From the NCBI GenBank assembly GCA_030648515.1, contig JAUSHK010000003.1, positions 108,710 to 151,741 on the forward strand: a stretch of DNA of 43,032 nt. The letters run 5' to 3'. A program made the position numbers and the translations under genes. The DNA is from Candidatus Jorgensenbacteria bacterium (lineage in GTDB: Bacteria; Patescibacteriota; Minisyncoccia; UBA6257; GWB1-50-10). The notes beneath the pieces were generated by a model, which saw only the letters and a program-made list of their open reading frames with translations, did no database searches and was not told the DNA's origin. Positions 1-9,912 of this stretch are shown in pieces. How positions within the stretch are numbered: position 1 is the stretch's first letter; every line of letters begins with the position of its first letter.

Positions 1-2
1 CG

Positions 3-845
3 GAATGGCTCGCAACTCATGAGACGGAATCAATTGATGATAAGGCAATTGTTAAAGAAAAACTCTTGTCGCTTTCGTTTCCCGCGCCGCTCGGCAAATC
101 TTTTTGGTTTTGGCAAAAGAAAAGCGCGCTTCGCTATGGCTTTGGTTTGGGGTTTCCGCTCGTAGTAAAGCCGCGGAGCGGCTCAATGAGCCACCACGTG
201 ACGGTAAGCATAAGAGATGATGTTTCTCTAGCTCGCGCAATTGATTGTGCCCGCCGGTACTCCCCCGCGTTTATAGTTGAGAAATTCTTACCAAACACGC
301 GCATGTTTCGGGCAACTGTGATTGACGGAGAAAATATCGCGTGTGTTGAGCGCGTTCCGGCGCACGTGATGGGCGACGGGAAACACTCAGTAAAAGAACT
401 TTTAGAAATAAAAAATGGCGATCCGCGAAGAGGTCAGCCAAGGCAGAAAGACACAACGCTTTTTAAGATTGTCGTGAATGACACAACAAGCAAAATCTTG
501 GCGCGGCAGAACTGTGAATGGGACTCAGTGCCACAAAAAGACAAGCGGGTATATCTTCAGGAAAAAGTCATACTTGACCTAGGCGCGGATCTTTTCGAAA
601 AGACGAAAGACGTCCACGAAGAAAACATGAAGCTCTTTCGCGCGGTCGCACAGGCGTTTCATACAAAGTTGGTCGGTATAGATTTTTTAGCGGAGGATGT
701 TGCTAAGCCATGGCAAAATCAGACTGCCGCAATCATAGAATTAAACAGCTTGCCGTACATTGATATGCACCACTTCCCGACGGAGGGCGAGCCGGTTAAC
801 GTTGCGGGATTCATCTGTGATATGGTAGAAAAGTACTATAAGTAG
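3..845 (+). CDS. ATP-grasp family protein (cyanophycin synthetase/D-Ala-D-Ala ligase-like), 5' end outside window
   Basis: Frame is open from base 3 (EWLATHETESIDDKAIVKEKLLSLSFPAPLGKSFWFWQ...), so the 66 start is not the true start. ATP-grasp-like segments: GFPLVVKPRSGSMSHHV, FIVEKFLPNTRMFRATVIDG, LVGIDFLAED...IIELNSLPYIDMHHFP. Confidence 0.8.
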   Translation, partial: EWLATHETESIDDKAIVKEKLLSLSFPAPLGKSFWFWQKKSALRYGFGLGFPLVVKPRSGSMSHHVTVSIRDDVSLARAIDCARRYSPAFIVEKFLPNTRMFRATVIDGENIACVERVPAHVMGDGKHSVKELLEIKNGDPRRGQPRQKDTTLFKIVVNDTTSKILARQNCEWDSVPQKDKRVYLQEKVILDLGADLFEKTKDVHEENMKLFRAVAQAFHTKLVGIDFLAEDVAKPWQNQTAAIIELNSLPYIDMHHFPTEGEPVNVAGFICDMVEKYYK

Positions 846-898
846 AGGGGCGGGGCGACTGTTTATTCACCCCGTTAGATGCAGTAAAATATATAAAT

Positions 899-970
899 GC
901 GCGCTTAGCTCAGTGGTAGAGCGACTGTTTTACACACAGTAGGTCGGGGGTTCAATCCCCTCAGCGCGCA
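899..970 (+). tRNA. tRNA-Val (anticodon UAC)
   Basis: Cloverleaf: acceptor GCGCGCT/AGCGCGC, D-stem GCTC/GAGC, anticodon arm ACTGT-TTTACAC-ACAGT, T-arm GGGGG-TTCAATC-CCCTC. CCA not encoded. Confidence 0.95.
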
Positions 971-973
971 CAC

Positions 974-1008
974 GAATTTCGTTTGAACGTAGTGAAACTA
1001 CGAAATTC
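974..1008 (+). other. Inverted repeat/hairpin just after tRNA-Val
   Basis: GAATTTCGT ... ACGAAATTC with nested GTAGT-GAA-ACTAC. Confidence 0.6.
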
Positions 1009-1038
1009 AGTGCCCCGCAGAAAGCGTGGGCAAATTCT

Positions 1039-1326
1039 ATGACTAAAACCTTCAAGCGCAATAAAGAAAATTTCACCTGCGAGCACTGCGGAAATGCCGT
1101 GACAGGAAACGGCTATACAAACCATTGCCCAAAGTGCCTATGGAGTAAGCACGTTGATGAAAACCCTGGGGATAGGAATGAAACATGCGGAGGAATGATG
1201 CGGCCCAAAAGCGTAGTAATAGAAAAACGCGAATTCATCATCTCGCACGAATGTGAAAAATGCGGCGTGAAAAAACGCAATAAAGCCGCGGAGAACGACG
1301 ACTTATCCACGCTTCTCTCGAAATAA
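1039..1326 (+). CDS. RNHCP domain protein (small zinc-binding)
   Basis: FKRNKENFTCEHCG...NHCPKCLWSKHVDENPGDR matches the RNHCP family pattern; multiple CxxC. Confidence 0.85.
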   Translation: MTKTFKRNKENFTCEHCGNAVTGNGYTNHCPKCLWSKHVDENPGDRNETCGGMMRPKSVVIEKREFIISHECEKCGVKKRNKAAENDDLSTLLSK

Positions 1327-1368
1327 CGCGCTTGTTTTTAGCGCTTGAAGAATGTATTGTTTCTAATT

Positions 1369-1938
1369 ATGCGCGATAAAATTGTCTTTGATATTGAAAC
1401 GAAAAATACATTCGCTGATGTCGGCGGATATGATAACGTCGGCAATTTAGACGTGTCAGTCGTCTGTCTTTACTCGTACAACGACGGCAAATACCAATGC
1501 TTTACGGAACACGAGATGGGTAAGCTTGAGGAAGTAATGAAATACGCCTATCTCATCATCGGATTTGCGAGTAAGCGCTTTGACGTGCCGGTGCTCGCCA
1601 AGTATTTTAAATTCAACCTTGCATCAATCCCCCATTTTGATATTCTTGAAGAGGTAGAGAAAAATCTGAAACGGCGCATCGGTTTAAATATTCTCGCGGA
1701 AGCGAATCTCGGAGTCGGCAAAACCGCGAAAGGTTTGGAGGCGACCGATTTCTACAGGAACGGGGAAATGGAAAAGCTGAAGGACTATTGTACGAACGAC
1801 GTAAAGATTACGAAAGATATTTACGAGCTAATAAAAAATCAGGGATACCTTTGGATTCCCGAGCGTGGCATCCCGCAAATGAAAAAACTGGAAATGAACT
1901 ATAAAGAACTTGAAATGCCGCCGGCAGGTCTGCTCTAA
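1369..1938 (+). CDS. Ribonuclease H-like / DEDD-type 3'-5' exonuclease domain protein (ORF opens at 1345)
   Basis: KIVFDIETKN, IIGFASKRFDVPVL, LKDYCTNDVKITKDIYEL: exonuclease-like acidic motifs. Confidence 0.7.
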   Translation: MRDKIVFDIETKNTFADVGGYDNVGNLDVSVVCLYSYNDGKYQCFTEHEMGKLEEVMKYAYLIIGFASKRFDVPVLAKYFKFNLASIPHFDILEEVEKNLKRRIGLNILAEANLGVGKTAKGLEATDFYRNGEMEKLKDYCTNDVKITKDIYELIKNQGYLWIPERGIPQMKKLEMNYKELEMPPAGLL

Positions 1939-1956
1939 TTACCAATTTCTATTCTT

Positions 1957-2178
1957 ATGGACTGGAAAAAGAAAACAATAACGGTTTTGATAGTCGCATT
2001 CCTTATTTTGTCGTTTGTGATGGCGTACGTGCCCTTGCTTTTCCCAAGCGCGCCAGCGGCTCCGAATGGCAATAGCCCTGCCGTAGATGAAAGCGCAAGC
2101 TCATCTTCCCCTCTCTCGGCCATTGGCACGCAAGCGACCTCAACCACAACAAGTTCTACAACAACCTCGACTCAATAG
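1957..2178 (+). CDS. Small single-pass membrane protein with S/T-rich tail
   Basis: N-terminal hydrophobic stretch ITVLIVAFLILSFVMAYVPLLF then low-complexity S/T tail. Confidence 0.45.
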   Translation: MDWKKKTITVLIVAFLILSFVMAYVPLLFPSAPAAPNGNSPAVDESASSSSPLSAIGTQATSTTTSSTTTSTQ

Positions 2179-2180
2179 TG

Positions 2181-2261
2181 GCTTGCCCCGTTAGAAATCT
2201 GTCCTGCCGCAGGCACGGCGATAGCCGCCACGGGACAGTAATTTCTAACGGGGGGACAAGC
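2181..2261. repeat. Inverted repeat element, CCCCGTTAGAAAT...ATTTCTAACGGGG family, copy A
   Basis: Arms GCTTGCCCCGTTAGAAAT (2181-2198) and ATTTCTAACGGGG...ACAAGC (2241-2261). Same arms recur at 28861-28928. Confidence 0.85.
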
Positions 2262-2334
2262 TGGGGATATTCCATTTTCGCCTTTAAAACTGGCATTTTT
2301 TTGGGTTTTGCCATACACTAGGAAACATAAATAA

Positions 2335-3567
2335 ATGAAAGACAAGGCCATCCAAAACCTCGTAACAAAAGAGGAAAAACGTCAAAAAGAGACGATAAAC
2401 CTAATCGCGTCTGAAAACGTGGTTTCGCGGGACGTGCGCGAAGCGCTTGGTTCCGTTCTTACCAATAAATATGCCGAAGGGTATTCTAAACTGCGTTACT
2501 ACGGAGGAAATTCCATTGTTGATGAGTTAGAAGATCTCACAAAAGAACGCGCGCTGAAACTTTTTGTCCGCCAGCCGGCGGATCTCCGCGAATGGAGTGT
2601 AAACATCCAGCCGTACTCCGGCTCTCCGGCAAATTTGGCGGTATATCACGCGCTTGTCCCCATTAGCGGAAAGATCATGGGAATGGAGCTTTCAATGGGC
2701 GGGCACTTAACGCACGGGCACAGGGTGAGCGTGACGGGAAAATTGTGGAAGCAAGTTCCATACGGCGTTGATAAGAAAACAGAGAAAATTGATTATGAAT
2801 CGCTCCTCAAGCTGGCGAAACAGGAAAAGCCGAACATTATCGTTGCCGGCGCGACTGCATACTCAAGAATTATTGATTTTAAAAAGTTCAGAGAGGTTGC
2901 CGATGCCTCAAGCGCAATTCTTATGGTTGATATGTCGCATTTCGCGGGGCTCGTTGCGGGCGGAGCGTATCCGTCGCCGTTTCCGTACGCTGATATCATC
3001 ACAACAACAACGCATAAAACGCTCCGTGGTCCGCGCGCGGCAATGATTTTTTCAAAACAGAAATATGCGAAAGCGATTGATAAGGCGGTATTCCCCGGGC
3101 TCCAGGGCGGTCCGCACATGAATGCTATCGCGGCCGTTGCTGTCGCACTCGACGAAGCAAGTAAGCCGGAATTTAAAAAATACGCGAAGCAAATAGTTAA
3201 AAATGCGCAGGCGCTTGCGGCTGAGCTTAAGAAACTTGGTTGGAGAATTGTCTCAGGCGGCACCGATTCGCATTTATTTCTCGTAGATACAATGGCGCAG
3301 GATATAAGCGGGAAAACAGCAGGAGACGCGCTTGAGCGAGTCGGGATTATCGTAAACAAAAACACGATTCCGTATGATGCCCGCTCACCCGTTGACCCGT
3401 CAGGCATTCGCATCGGAACTCCGGCGATGACAACGCGCGGGATGAAAGAGAAAGAGATGAAACAAATTGCAATATTAATAAACGCGACGCTTCGCGGGAC
3501 TAAGCCGGAAACTACACTAGTGAAAGAAACGAAAACTCTTGCTAAAAAATTTACACATGGTTATTAA
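2335..3567 (+). CDS. glyA: Serine hydroxymethyltransferase
   Basis: INLIASENVVS, NKYAEGY..RYYGG, THGH, TTTTHKTLRGPR, GLQGGPH. Confidence 0.95.
   Translation: MKDKAIQNLVTKEEKRQKETINLIASENVVSRDVREALGSVLTNKYAEGYSKLRYYGGNSIVDELEDLTKERALKLFVRQPADLREWSVNIQPYSGSPANLAVYHALVPISGKIMGMELSMGGHLTHGHRVSVTGKLWKQVPYGVDKKTEKIDYESLLKLAKQEKPNIIVAGATAYSRIIDFKKFREVADASSAILMVDMSHFAGLVAGGAYPSPFPYADIITTTTHKTLRGPRAAMIFSKQKYAKAIDKAVFPGLQGGPHMNAIAAVAVALDEASKPEFKKYAKQIVKNAQALAAELKKLGWRIVSGGTDSHLFLVDTMAQDISGKTAGDALERVGIIVNKNTIPYDARSPVDPSGIRIGTPAMTTRGMKEKEMKQIAILINATLRGTKPETTLVKETKTLAKKFTHGY
2566..2583 (+). repeat. Palindromic repeat GTCCGCCAGCCGGCGGAT inside glyA
   Basis: Identical 18-mer at 34862-34879; encodes VRQPAD in frame. 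Confidence 0.8.
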
Positions 3568-4372
3568 CGGCAAAGAAATCGCGGCGAACATTATCTCGTC
3601 GCTCAAAGAACAAAAGAAGACGAAGAAATATCTCGCGGCGATTTTAATTGGGGAAAATTCTGCATCAATCAGTTTTCTAAAACAAAAGGAAAAGGTTGCC
3701 GACGAACTCGGAGTAAAGTTTAAGCTTACTGATTTACCCGAAGGCGCGGCGGAAAACACTATTATCAAAACAATTTCAAATTTGGAGCACGATAACGAGT
3801 GCGGAGGAATAATCATTCAGCTCCCGCTCCCCTCTCATCTAGACCGCGAAAAAATTATTAGCGCGATTCCGAAAGGAAAAGACATTGATGCTTTAAACGG
3901 CGGTGATGTTCTTCCCCCAGCAGTCGGCGTCGTTGAAAAGATCCTACTCACCCTGCCTGCGCAGGCGGGTACTCACTACTCACTACAAACTTCCGCAGTT
4001 GCAGTTGTTGGTCTGGGAACACTTGTCGGCAAGCCGATTTCCAAATGGTTAAGCGACAAAGCAAAAGAACTTATTTTAGTTGATGAAAAAGATGATATAA
4101 ACGTTATTAAAAACGCTGATATTGTAATCGTGGGCGTCGGCAAGCCCGGTCTCATAACGCCAGAGATGCTCAAAGAAAACGCGCTCGTAATTGATTTTGG
4201 TTACAGTATGAAAGACGAGAAACTCTCCGGCGATTTCGACTCTACCAACCCTGCCTGCGCAGGCAGGTACTCACTACCAACTACTAACTATTCTTATACC
4301 CCCACGCCTGGCGGCACCGGCCCAATTCTCGTTGCTAAATTATTTGAAAATTTCTATAAATTAAACAAATAA
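3557..4372 (+). CDS. folD: Bifunctional methylenetetrahydrofolate dehydrogenase/cyclohydrolase
   Basis: GGIIIQLPLPSHLD, PKGKDIDALNG, VVGLGTLVGKPI, TPTPGGTGP. Likely start ATG at 3557, overlapping glyA end. Confidence 0.93.
   Translation: MVINGKEIAANIISSLKEQKKTKKYLAAILIGENSASISFLKQKEKVADELGVKFKLTDLPEGAAENTIIKTISNLEHDNECGGIIIQLPLPSHLDREKIISAIPKGKDIDALNGGDVLPPAVGVVEKILLTLPAQAGTHYSLQTSAVAVVGLGTLVGKPISKWLSDKAKELILVDEKDDINVIKNADIVIVGVGKPGLITPEMLKENALVIDFGYSMKDEKLSGDFDSTNPACAGRYSLPTTNYSYTPTPGGTGPILVAKLFENFYKLNK
3952..3991 (+). repeat. Composite repeat inside folD: CCTGCCTGCGCAGGCGGG + TACTCACTACTCACTACAAACT
   Basis: Palindrome and ACTACTCACTAC motif recur at 4250-4290 and elsewhere. Confidence 0.85.
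4250..4290 (+). repeat. Second composite repeat inside folD: CCTGCCTGCGCAGGCAGG + TACTCACTACCAACTACTAACTA
   Basis: Same composite structure as 3952-3991; in frame (NPACAGRYSLPTTNYSYTP). Confidence 0.85.
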
Positions 4373-4399
4373 AAATCCCCTAGTTGGGGATTTTTTTTA
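4371..4399. terminator. Rho-independent terminator between convergent folD and recA
   Basis: AATCCCC-TAGTT-GGGGATT followed by T-run. Confidence 0.85.
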
Positions 4400-5461
4400 T
4401 TACTCTTCACTCACTTCTCCCACGCCGCCTGCCTGCGCAGGCAGGCCAGTGGTAACCTGATTCTCCGCCGCTTCGGCGGTTTTCTTTTTTATCGCTTCAA
4501 GTGTTTTTTGGTCATCCTTGAGTTTTTCTTTTATGTTATCAATTCCTACGCCAAGTTTTTCATCACCAAATGAATAGCTTGCGCCAGCTTTCTTCACGAC
4601 GCCATATTTTACCGCGGTATTTATCACGTCGCTCTCATACGAAATTCCCTCCCCGTACATAATATCAAACTCCGCAATTTTAAACGGCGGTGCAACTTTG
4701 TTTTTTACGACTTTCGCTTTAATGCGATTGCCGATAATCGCATCACCTTTCTTAATTTGCGCTGACCGCCTGATATCAATACGAACTGATGCGTAAAATT
4801 TCAAAGCGAGTCCGCCAGGCGTTGTTTCGGGATTCCCGTACACGATGCCGATTTTTGAACGAATTTGGTTTATGAAAATAATAATCGTATTTGATTTTGC
4901 CGCGATTGCCGTGAGCTTGCGGAGCGCCTGTGACATCAATCGCGCCTGAAGCCCCATGTGCGACGCGCCCATCTCTCCCTCAATCTCCGCCTTCGGCGTG
5001 AGTGCCGCGACGGAATCAATGACGACGATGTCAATAATATTTGAACGCACTAAACTCTCTAAAATGTTGAGCGCCTCCTCGCCGTTGTCGGGCTGGGAAA
5101 TAATAAGGTCCTTGGTCTTTACGCCGATGCGCGCGGCATACTCCGGATCAAGCGCGTGCTCCGCGTCAATAAATGCCGCCCTCCCCCTTCGTTTCTGGAC
5201 CTCGGCGACTGCGTGAAGTGCGAGTGTTGTTTTTCCTGAGCTCTCTGGTCCATATATTTCAATGACGCGTCCTTTTGGTAATCCTCCACCCAAGGCGCAA
5301 TCTAGCGAGAATGAGCCCGATGACACCATCTCAACATTTATTTTCTGCGCTTCGCCGAGCTTCATAATCGATCCCTCGCCGAACCGCGACTGGAGCGACT
5401 CCATCAATGCATCCAATTCTTTTGCCGGCGATTCTTCTTTTTCTTTTTTGGGATTTGGCAT
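4400..5461 (-). CDS. recA: Recombinase RecA
   Basis: [52 protein letters not shown]-like segment. Confidence 0.97.
   Translation of the reverse strand: MPNPKKEKEESPAKELDALMESLQSRFGEGSIMKLGEAQKINVEMVSSGSFSLDCALGGGLPKGRVIEIYGPESSGKTTLALHAVAEVQKRRGRAAFIDAEHALDPEYAARIGVKTKDLIISQPDNGEEALNILESLVRSNIIDIVVIDSVAALTPKAEIEGEMGASHMGLQARLMSQALRKLTAIAAKSNTIIIFINQIRSKIGIVYGNPETTPGGLALKFYASVRIDIRRSAQIKKGDAIIGNRIKAKVVKNKVAPPFKIAEFDIMYGEGISYESDVINTAVKYGVVKKAGASYSFGDEKLGVGIDNIKEKLKDDQKTLEAIKKKTAEAAENQVTTGLPAQAGGVGEVSEE
4428..4445. repeat. CCTGCCTGCGCAGGCAGG palindrome inside recA 3' end
   Basis: Identical to 4250-4267 and 10677-10694. Confidence 0.85.
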
Positions 5462-5487
5462 AAAAGATAGTAATTGGTAAATGGTGA

Positions 5488-6183
5488 TTAGTAATTGGAA
5501 GGAATTGCTGATGGAGTTTCTGGCGTGCTTGTTGTGGACTTGTAATAAATCTGCCGCACGACCGTCTCCTCTTTTCCTAATAATTTTTTGACTTTAAATA
5601 CAAATGTATTGAATCCAGGAGAAAGTTCCACAACTTTTCTGAATGCGCCGTTAGTATCAGGATAAAGAATTTCATTATTAATTGTCAATTCATTCTTAGG
5701 GTCTGCGGTGCCGGCAAGTACGAACGTTGGCTCAGCCACAACCATATTGTTTTCAAAAGAAACCGCAAGGCTCGGCTGGCTGAGGAGCGACGGGATGCGG
5801 AACGCGATATAGAGAACAACGATAAGAATCAGTACTCCGGCGATTACAAGTTTCTTGTTCACGCGGAGACTTATGAAGCGATTTTCCGGAAGTTTGTCTT
5901 TTTCGCCCGACCGCCGCAGCGCGTCGCTGTATTTCAAATATCCCTGCCACAATTCCTCGCCATCAATATTCAAAGCGTGCGCAATTTTTACGAGATAGCC
6001 GTGCACATAAGGCGCCGCCGGAAGCTTATCAAATTTTTCTTCAAGAATGAGCCGGATGTACCGCTCGGAAATGCCGGTTGCCTGCGTGAGTTTTTCAAGC
6101 GTCATGCTCCGCACCCGCATCATGTCGGCGAGAAACACCGAAAGGCTTTTTGTTTCTCCTGTTGGCTGTGGTTGCGGGGTCAT
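5488..6183 (-). CDS. RodZ-like protein: N-terminal HTH, TM segment, periplasmic domain
   Basis: [39 protein letters not shown] (HTH), [19 protein letters not shown]. Confidence 0.75.
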   Translation of the reverse strand: MTPQPQPTGETKSLSVFLADMMRVRSMTLEKLTQATGISERYIRLILEEKFDKLPAAPYVHGYLVKIAHALNIDGEELWQGYLKYSDALRRSGEKDKLPENRFISLRVNKKLVIAGVLILIVVLYIAFRIPSLLSQPSLAVSFENNMVVAEPTFVLAGTADPKNELTINNEILYPDTNGAFRKVVELSPGFNTFVFKVKKLLGKEETVVRQIYYKSTTSTPETPSAIPSNY

Positions 6184-8306
6184 GATTCGTTTGTATGGTT
6201 ATCCATAAACACCTCACGTGCTTTTGCACCGTCCCCAGGCCCTATAACGCCGCGCTCCTCCATCATATCAAGCAGGCGCGCGGCCCGCGCATAACCGACC
6301 TTAAGCCGGCGCTGTAAGAGCGATGCTGACGCCTTTTGTGCCTGCTGGACAACCTGCATTGCTTGTTCGTACATTTCGTCATCATCCCCCGAATCCACTA
6401 TTTCATCAAATAGGGGTAGTGGTCCCGGCGCGTCTTCTCCATTAGTCGGGATTGCAACAATATCCGCCGCCGGTTCGTTGTTTTTTACGATAAAGTGCAC
6501 CACCCTTTTTATTTCTTCTTCTGTGACGTAACAACCCTGTATGCGCCGTGGTTTTGAGAAATCAGCGGTTTGAAGCAAAAGGTCGCCGCTTCCTAAAAGT
6601 TTTTCCGCACCGGCGGAATCAAGAATTGTTCGCGAATCAACCTGGCTCGCGACCTGAAGCGCGATGCGTCCGGTGATGTTCGCCTTGATAAGCCCCGTGA
6701 TGACTTCAACCGATGGCCGTTGTGTTGAAACTATCAAATGAATTCCAGTCGCGCGCGCCATTTGCGCAAGGCGGACGATTGAGCCCTCAACTTCCCTGCC
6801 GTAGGTTGACATCAAATCGGCAAGCTCATCAATGACAACAATAATATAAGGAAGTTTTTCTGTGGCGCTCTTGTTGTAGCTTGTAATGTCGCGCGAGCCG
6901 GCCTCCTGCAAAAGCGGATACCGCCTATCCATTTCCTGAATAACCCACCGGAGCGCGCCAATCGCTTTTTTGTTTTCCGTAACAACCGGCGCAATCAAAT
7001 GAGGCACTCCATTATATACGGAAAGTTCCACGCGTTTCGGGTCCACGAGAATAAGTTTCAACATGTCCGGCGAATTTTTATACAAAAGCGAAAGAATGAG
7101 CGAGTGGACGGCGATAGATTTTCCGGAGCCGGTTGCGCCGGCGATGAGCGCGTGCGGAAGCTTTTCAATATTCACAAATACCGGATCGCCGCTCACGTTC
7201 CTGCCGAGTGCAAAAGTAAGCGGACCGGATTTTTGGAAATCATCATAGAGAATAAGATTGCCGAGCCGTACTATTGCCGCGGATTTGTTCGGCACCTCAA
7301 TACCAACGAGCGATTTCCCTGGGATTGGCGCCTCAATGCGGATTGGGTGCGCGGCGAGCGCGAGCGCGAGGTCCTGGCCAAGTGCCGTGATGCGGGACAA
7401 TTTCATGCCTTCGGCGGGCTTCAAGGTGTAGCGCGTTACCGTCGGGCCGACATTTACCTCGCCCATTTCAACCGAAATTCCAAAGCTTTCAAGCGTCCGC
7501 TTAATGATGTTCGCGTTGCCGCGCAGGTCGCCGATGGTCGGCTTATCAACGCTTGACACAAGGAGCGACGCCGGCGGCGCGATGTAATTTTTTATCTGCT
7601 TCGTAGTAAGCGCGCCTTTCGGAACTTCAAGGTTAACGTGTTTTATTTCAATCTCTTCCTCTTTCTGCTTTTTTAGTTTTTCATTTTCTTCTATTTCTTC
7701 CTCCTCATTTTCTTCAACGTCGGGTTCATCCGGCAAGCTGACGGTTATTTCTTCATCGTCATCCGCGTCGCGGCGAAGATTACTGAACGAAAGTTTAAGC
7801 GGCTTATTAAGCACCACAATCAGCGATATCAAAAGCAACACCGCCATAATGACAACTGCCGCAACAGTGCCGAACGGAGTTTCAAGCGCGCCGACGCCTT
7901 CGCCGATTACTCCCCCGCTCATTGGCCGCGCAATATCAATAAGTCCGAGTCCCGTGAGCACAAAAAGAACGCTTCCAAAAAGAGGAGTGCCGAAAAGTTT
8001 TCTCTGATTCGGCGAGAGAAAAGAAAGTCCGAGAAGCGTTGAAGCGATAGGCAAAAGATAATATCCCCATCCGAAAAGTTTTTCCATGAGAGAAAAAAAC
8101 TTTTCTCCGGCGGGCCCGGCTTGATGGAGTCCCGCAAGAAGCAAAATTACCGCGAGTCCGATAAACGTGACAACCCACAAACTTTTTCTCGTTTCGGGAT
8201 GCAGGTTGAGATACTCTTCCCGCTCGCGTTCTTTTTTACTTTTCCGTCCTCTCGTCCCCTCTTCCTGTTCCTCTTCTTGATGCTTTCGTTTTGCCATATG
8301 ACCCAT
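6180..8306 (-). CDS. ftsK: DNA translocase FtsK/SpoIIIE
   Basis: N-terminal TMs; ALIAGATGSGKSIAVHSLILSLLY, LILVDPKRVELSVYNGVPHLIAPVVT, C-terminal gamma-like domain. Confidence 0.95.
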   Translation of the reverse strand: MGHMAKRKHQEEEQEEGTRGRKSKKEREREEYLNLHPETRKSLWVVTFIGLAVILLLAGLHQAGPAGEKFFSLMEKLFGWGYYLLPIASTLLGLSFLSPNQRKLFGTPLFGSVLFVLTGLGLIDIARPMSGGVIGEGVGALETPFGTVAAVVIMAVLLLISLIVVLNKPLKLSFSNLRRDADDDEEITVSLPDEPDVEENEEEEIEENEKLKKQKEEEIEIKHVNLEVPKGALTTKQIKNYIAPPASLLVSSVDKPTIGDLRGNANIIKRTLESFGISVEMGEVNVGPTVTRYTLKPAEGMKLSRITALGQDLALALAAHPIRIEAPIPGKSLVGIEVPNKSAAIVRLGNLILYDDFQKSGPLTFALGRNVSGDPVFVNIEKLPHALIAGATGSGKSIAVHSLILSLLYKNSPDMLKLILVDPKRVELSVYNGVPHLIAPVVTENKKAIGALRWVIQEMDRRYPLLQEAGSRDITSYNKSATEKLPYIIVVIDELADLMSTYGREVEGSIVRLAQMARATGIHLIVSTQRPSVEVITGLIKANITGRIALQVASQVDSRTILDSAGAEKLLGSGDLLLQTADFSKPRRIQGCYVTEEEIKRVVHFIVKNNEPAADIVAIPTNGEDAPGPLPLFDEIVDSGDDDEMYEQAMQVVQQAQKASASLLQRRLKVGYARAARLLDMMEERGVIGPGDGAKAREVFMDNHTNES

Positions 8307-8429
8307 TCATTAAAGTGCAGAAAAAGGGAAACCGCAAGTGAACGGAAATTCAAAAGTACGCGTTGACAGAAAGGCACGTATCAGCTACAACAAAGATAGA
8401 AAATTTAATATATTTTAAGGAGGAAAATA

Positions 8430-8702
8430 ATGAATCTTATTGTGTTATCAATTAATGCTGTTTATTCAAAACGGGAGATTTTCTTAGTGTTCTGTATTTC
8501 TTTCATGCTATGCACCCTATTCCTTGCTATATTTCCATGGAACGTTATCTATGTTGGCGCACCAATTCACTGGGTACTCAGTATGTTTTTTACCGATTCA
8601 CTCGGAATCATCAGAGTCACTCTCATTTTGACATGGCTTGTGTGGACAGGTATTTTTACAGCCCTTCATTTTATTGCCAAAAGACTGGTTGGCTGGATTT
8701 AA
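8430..8702 (+). CDS. Small membrane protein, unknown
   Basis: Strong RBS AAGGAGG upstream; three hydrophobic stretches; followed by terminator. Confidence 0.6.
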   Translation: MNLIVLSINAVYSKREIFLVFCISFMLCTLFLAIFPWNVIYVGAPIHWVLSMFFTDSLGIIRVTLILTWLVWTGIFTALHFIAKRLVGWI

Positions 8703-8733
8703 CCAGCCCCGACCTCCCCCAAATCTTATAAGC

Positions 8734-8758
8734 AAAGCCCCGAAATCTCGGGGCTTTT
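8734..8758 (+). terminator. Rho-independent terminator
   Basis: GCCCCGA-AATC-TCGGGGC-TTTT. Confidence 0.85.
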
Positions 8759-8811
8759 AATATTGAGCACAAAGCCAATATGCCTAAAAGTAATTTTACG
8801 GAGTCAAAATC

Positions 8812-9387
8812 TTAAGCCAGTTCCTTTAAAGCTTCTTGAACCAAGTTGTAAGTTTCATTATCCCCTGCTTCGAGTGCGGTTTTCCCAAATTCCTCAAGAG
8901 TTGTATAAGCTTCTCCTATCATAACTTCATAGTTTTCTTTTTTACCAGCGAAGATGTTGTACTTCCAATTTTCGGAAGTAATGTTGTAATATTTGCCATC
9001 AACACTCGAACGGTAACTAGACTTTTTCATTTTCTCGATTTCTTCCGGTGTTATCCTATCAACTCTCTCAGCTTCCAGTTTTGTTTCCTCTATAAAGTTC
9101 TTAAGTTTTTTAATATAGTCTAGGATGCTTTGCACGGGATTTCCTGTTCGTATGTCCCAGTTGCCAAACCATACAGCGCCTCTTCTTACTGAATTTTCAA
9201 GATAGCGACCCAGTTTTTCATAAATTTTCTCAATCCTTTCCTTGGGAACATTTCCAGTAAGTTCGCTATAGGCAACAACGGCACAATTTTCTGACAATAG
9301 ATAATGTTCCTTCGCCTCAAGCTCCAGGCGCTCTTTTTCAGATAGTTCTACCTCATGTGTTCCGTTAGGTATTTCTGGTGATGTCAT
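8812..9387 (-). CDS. Hypothetical protein (191 aa, charged, mostly helical)
   Basis: Long ORF in intergenic context, no recognised domain. Confidence 0.6.
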   Translation of the reverse strand: MTSPEIPNGTHEVELSEKERLELEAKEHYLLSENCAVVAYSELTGNVPKERIEKIYEKLGRYLENSVRRGAVWFGNWDIRTGNPVQSILDYIKKLKNFIEETKLEAERVDRITPEEIEKMKKSSYRSSVDGKYYNITSENWKYNIFAGKKENYEVMIGEAYTTLEEFGKTALEAGDNETYNLVQEALKELA

Positions 9388-9633
9388 AATAATTTTCCTT
9401 AAAGTTGGTTTGTTTTTCGACCTTGTTTACAGCTTACCATTAATCAATACTTTAGCAACATTATTTTATCTCGCAGATCCTACAAATAGTAAACTGAGTT
9501 AGCTAATAGTCAGTTATACTAGAATTGACTCTGGTGACAGGAAAGTAACCCCCCGTCATCACATGGTGATGTTATGAGGTGGTAGAACTAGGAAAAATGG
9601 AAAAACTCGAAAAACCCGATAAACCCAATAAAT

Positions 9634-9855
9634 GGAAAAACCCGATAATGCGATGAAACCTACATTTCCGCATAAATGCTACATTTTTTGACTGACAAGT
9701 CAGTAGAGCGATGAAACCTACACTTTTTGGACATGTGTCGCACAATATTGTTTGTCGCTAAACATTTTGCATGAAACCGGAAAACCCGATAATGCGATGA
9801 AACCTACACTTTTCATTTTTGCACGGAAAAAATGTTTGTTGCTAAACATTTTGCA
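9634..9855. repeat. Non-coding direct-repeat cluster
   Basis: GCGATGAAACCTACA at 9650, 9708 and 9794; GGAAAA(A)CCCGATAATGCGATGAAACCTACA at 9634 and 9779; TGTTTGTYGCTAAACATTTTGCA at 9749 and 9833. Confidence 0.8.
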
Positions 9856-9912
9856 CGGAACTAAAAAGTCGGGGAAAGGTGACTTATGGATATAAAATTA
9901 GCCATGAAATAG

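Noticed and set aside
2793-3413. 206-aa minus-strand ORF
   Set aside because: Fully antisense to the clear glyA coding sequence; composition is the complement of a conserved gene.
6999-7556. 185-aa plus-strand ORF
   Set aside because: Antisense within ftsK; no recognisable domain.
9634-9855. CRISPR array
   Set aside because: Only 2-3 irregularly spaced repeats of differing length, no uniform spacers and no cas genes in the window.
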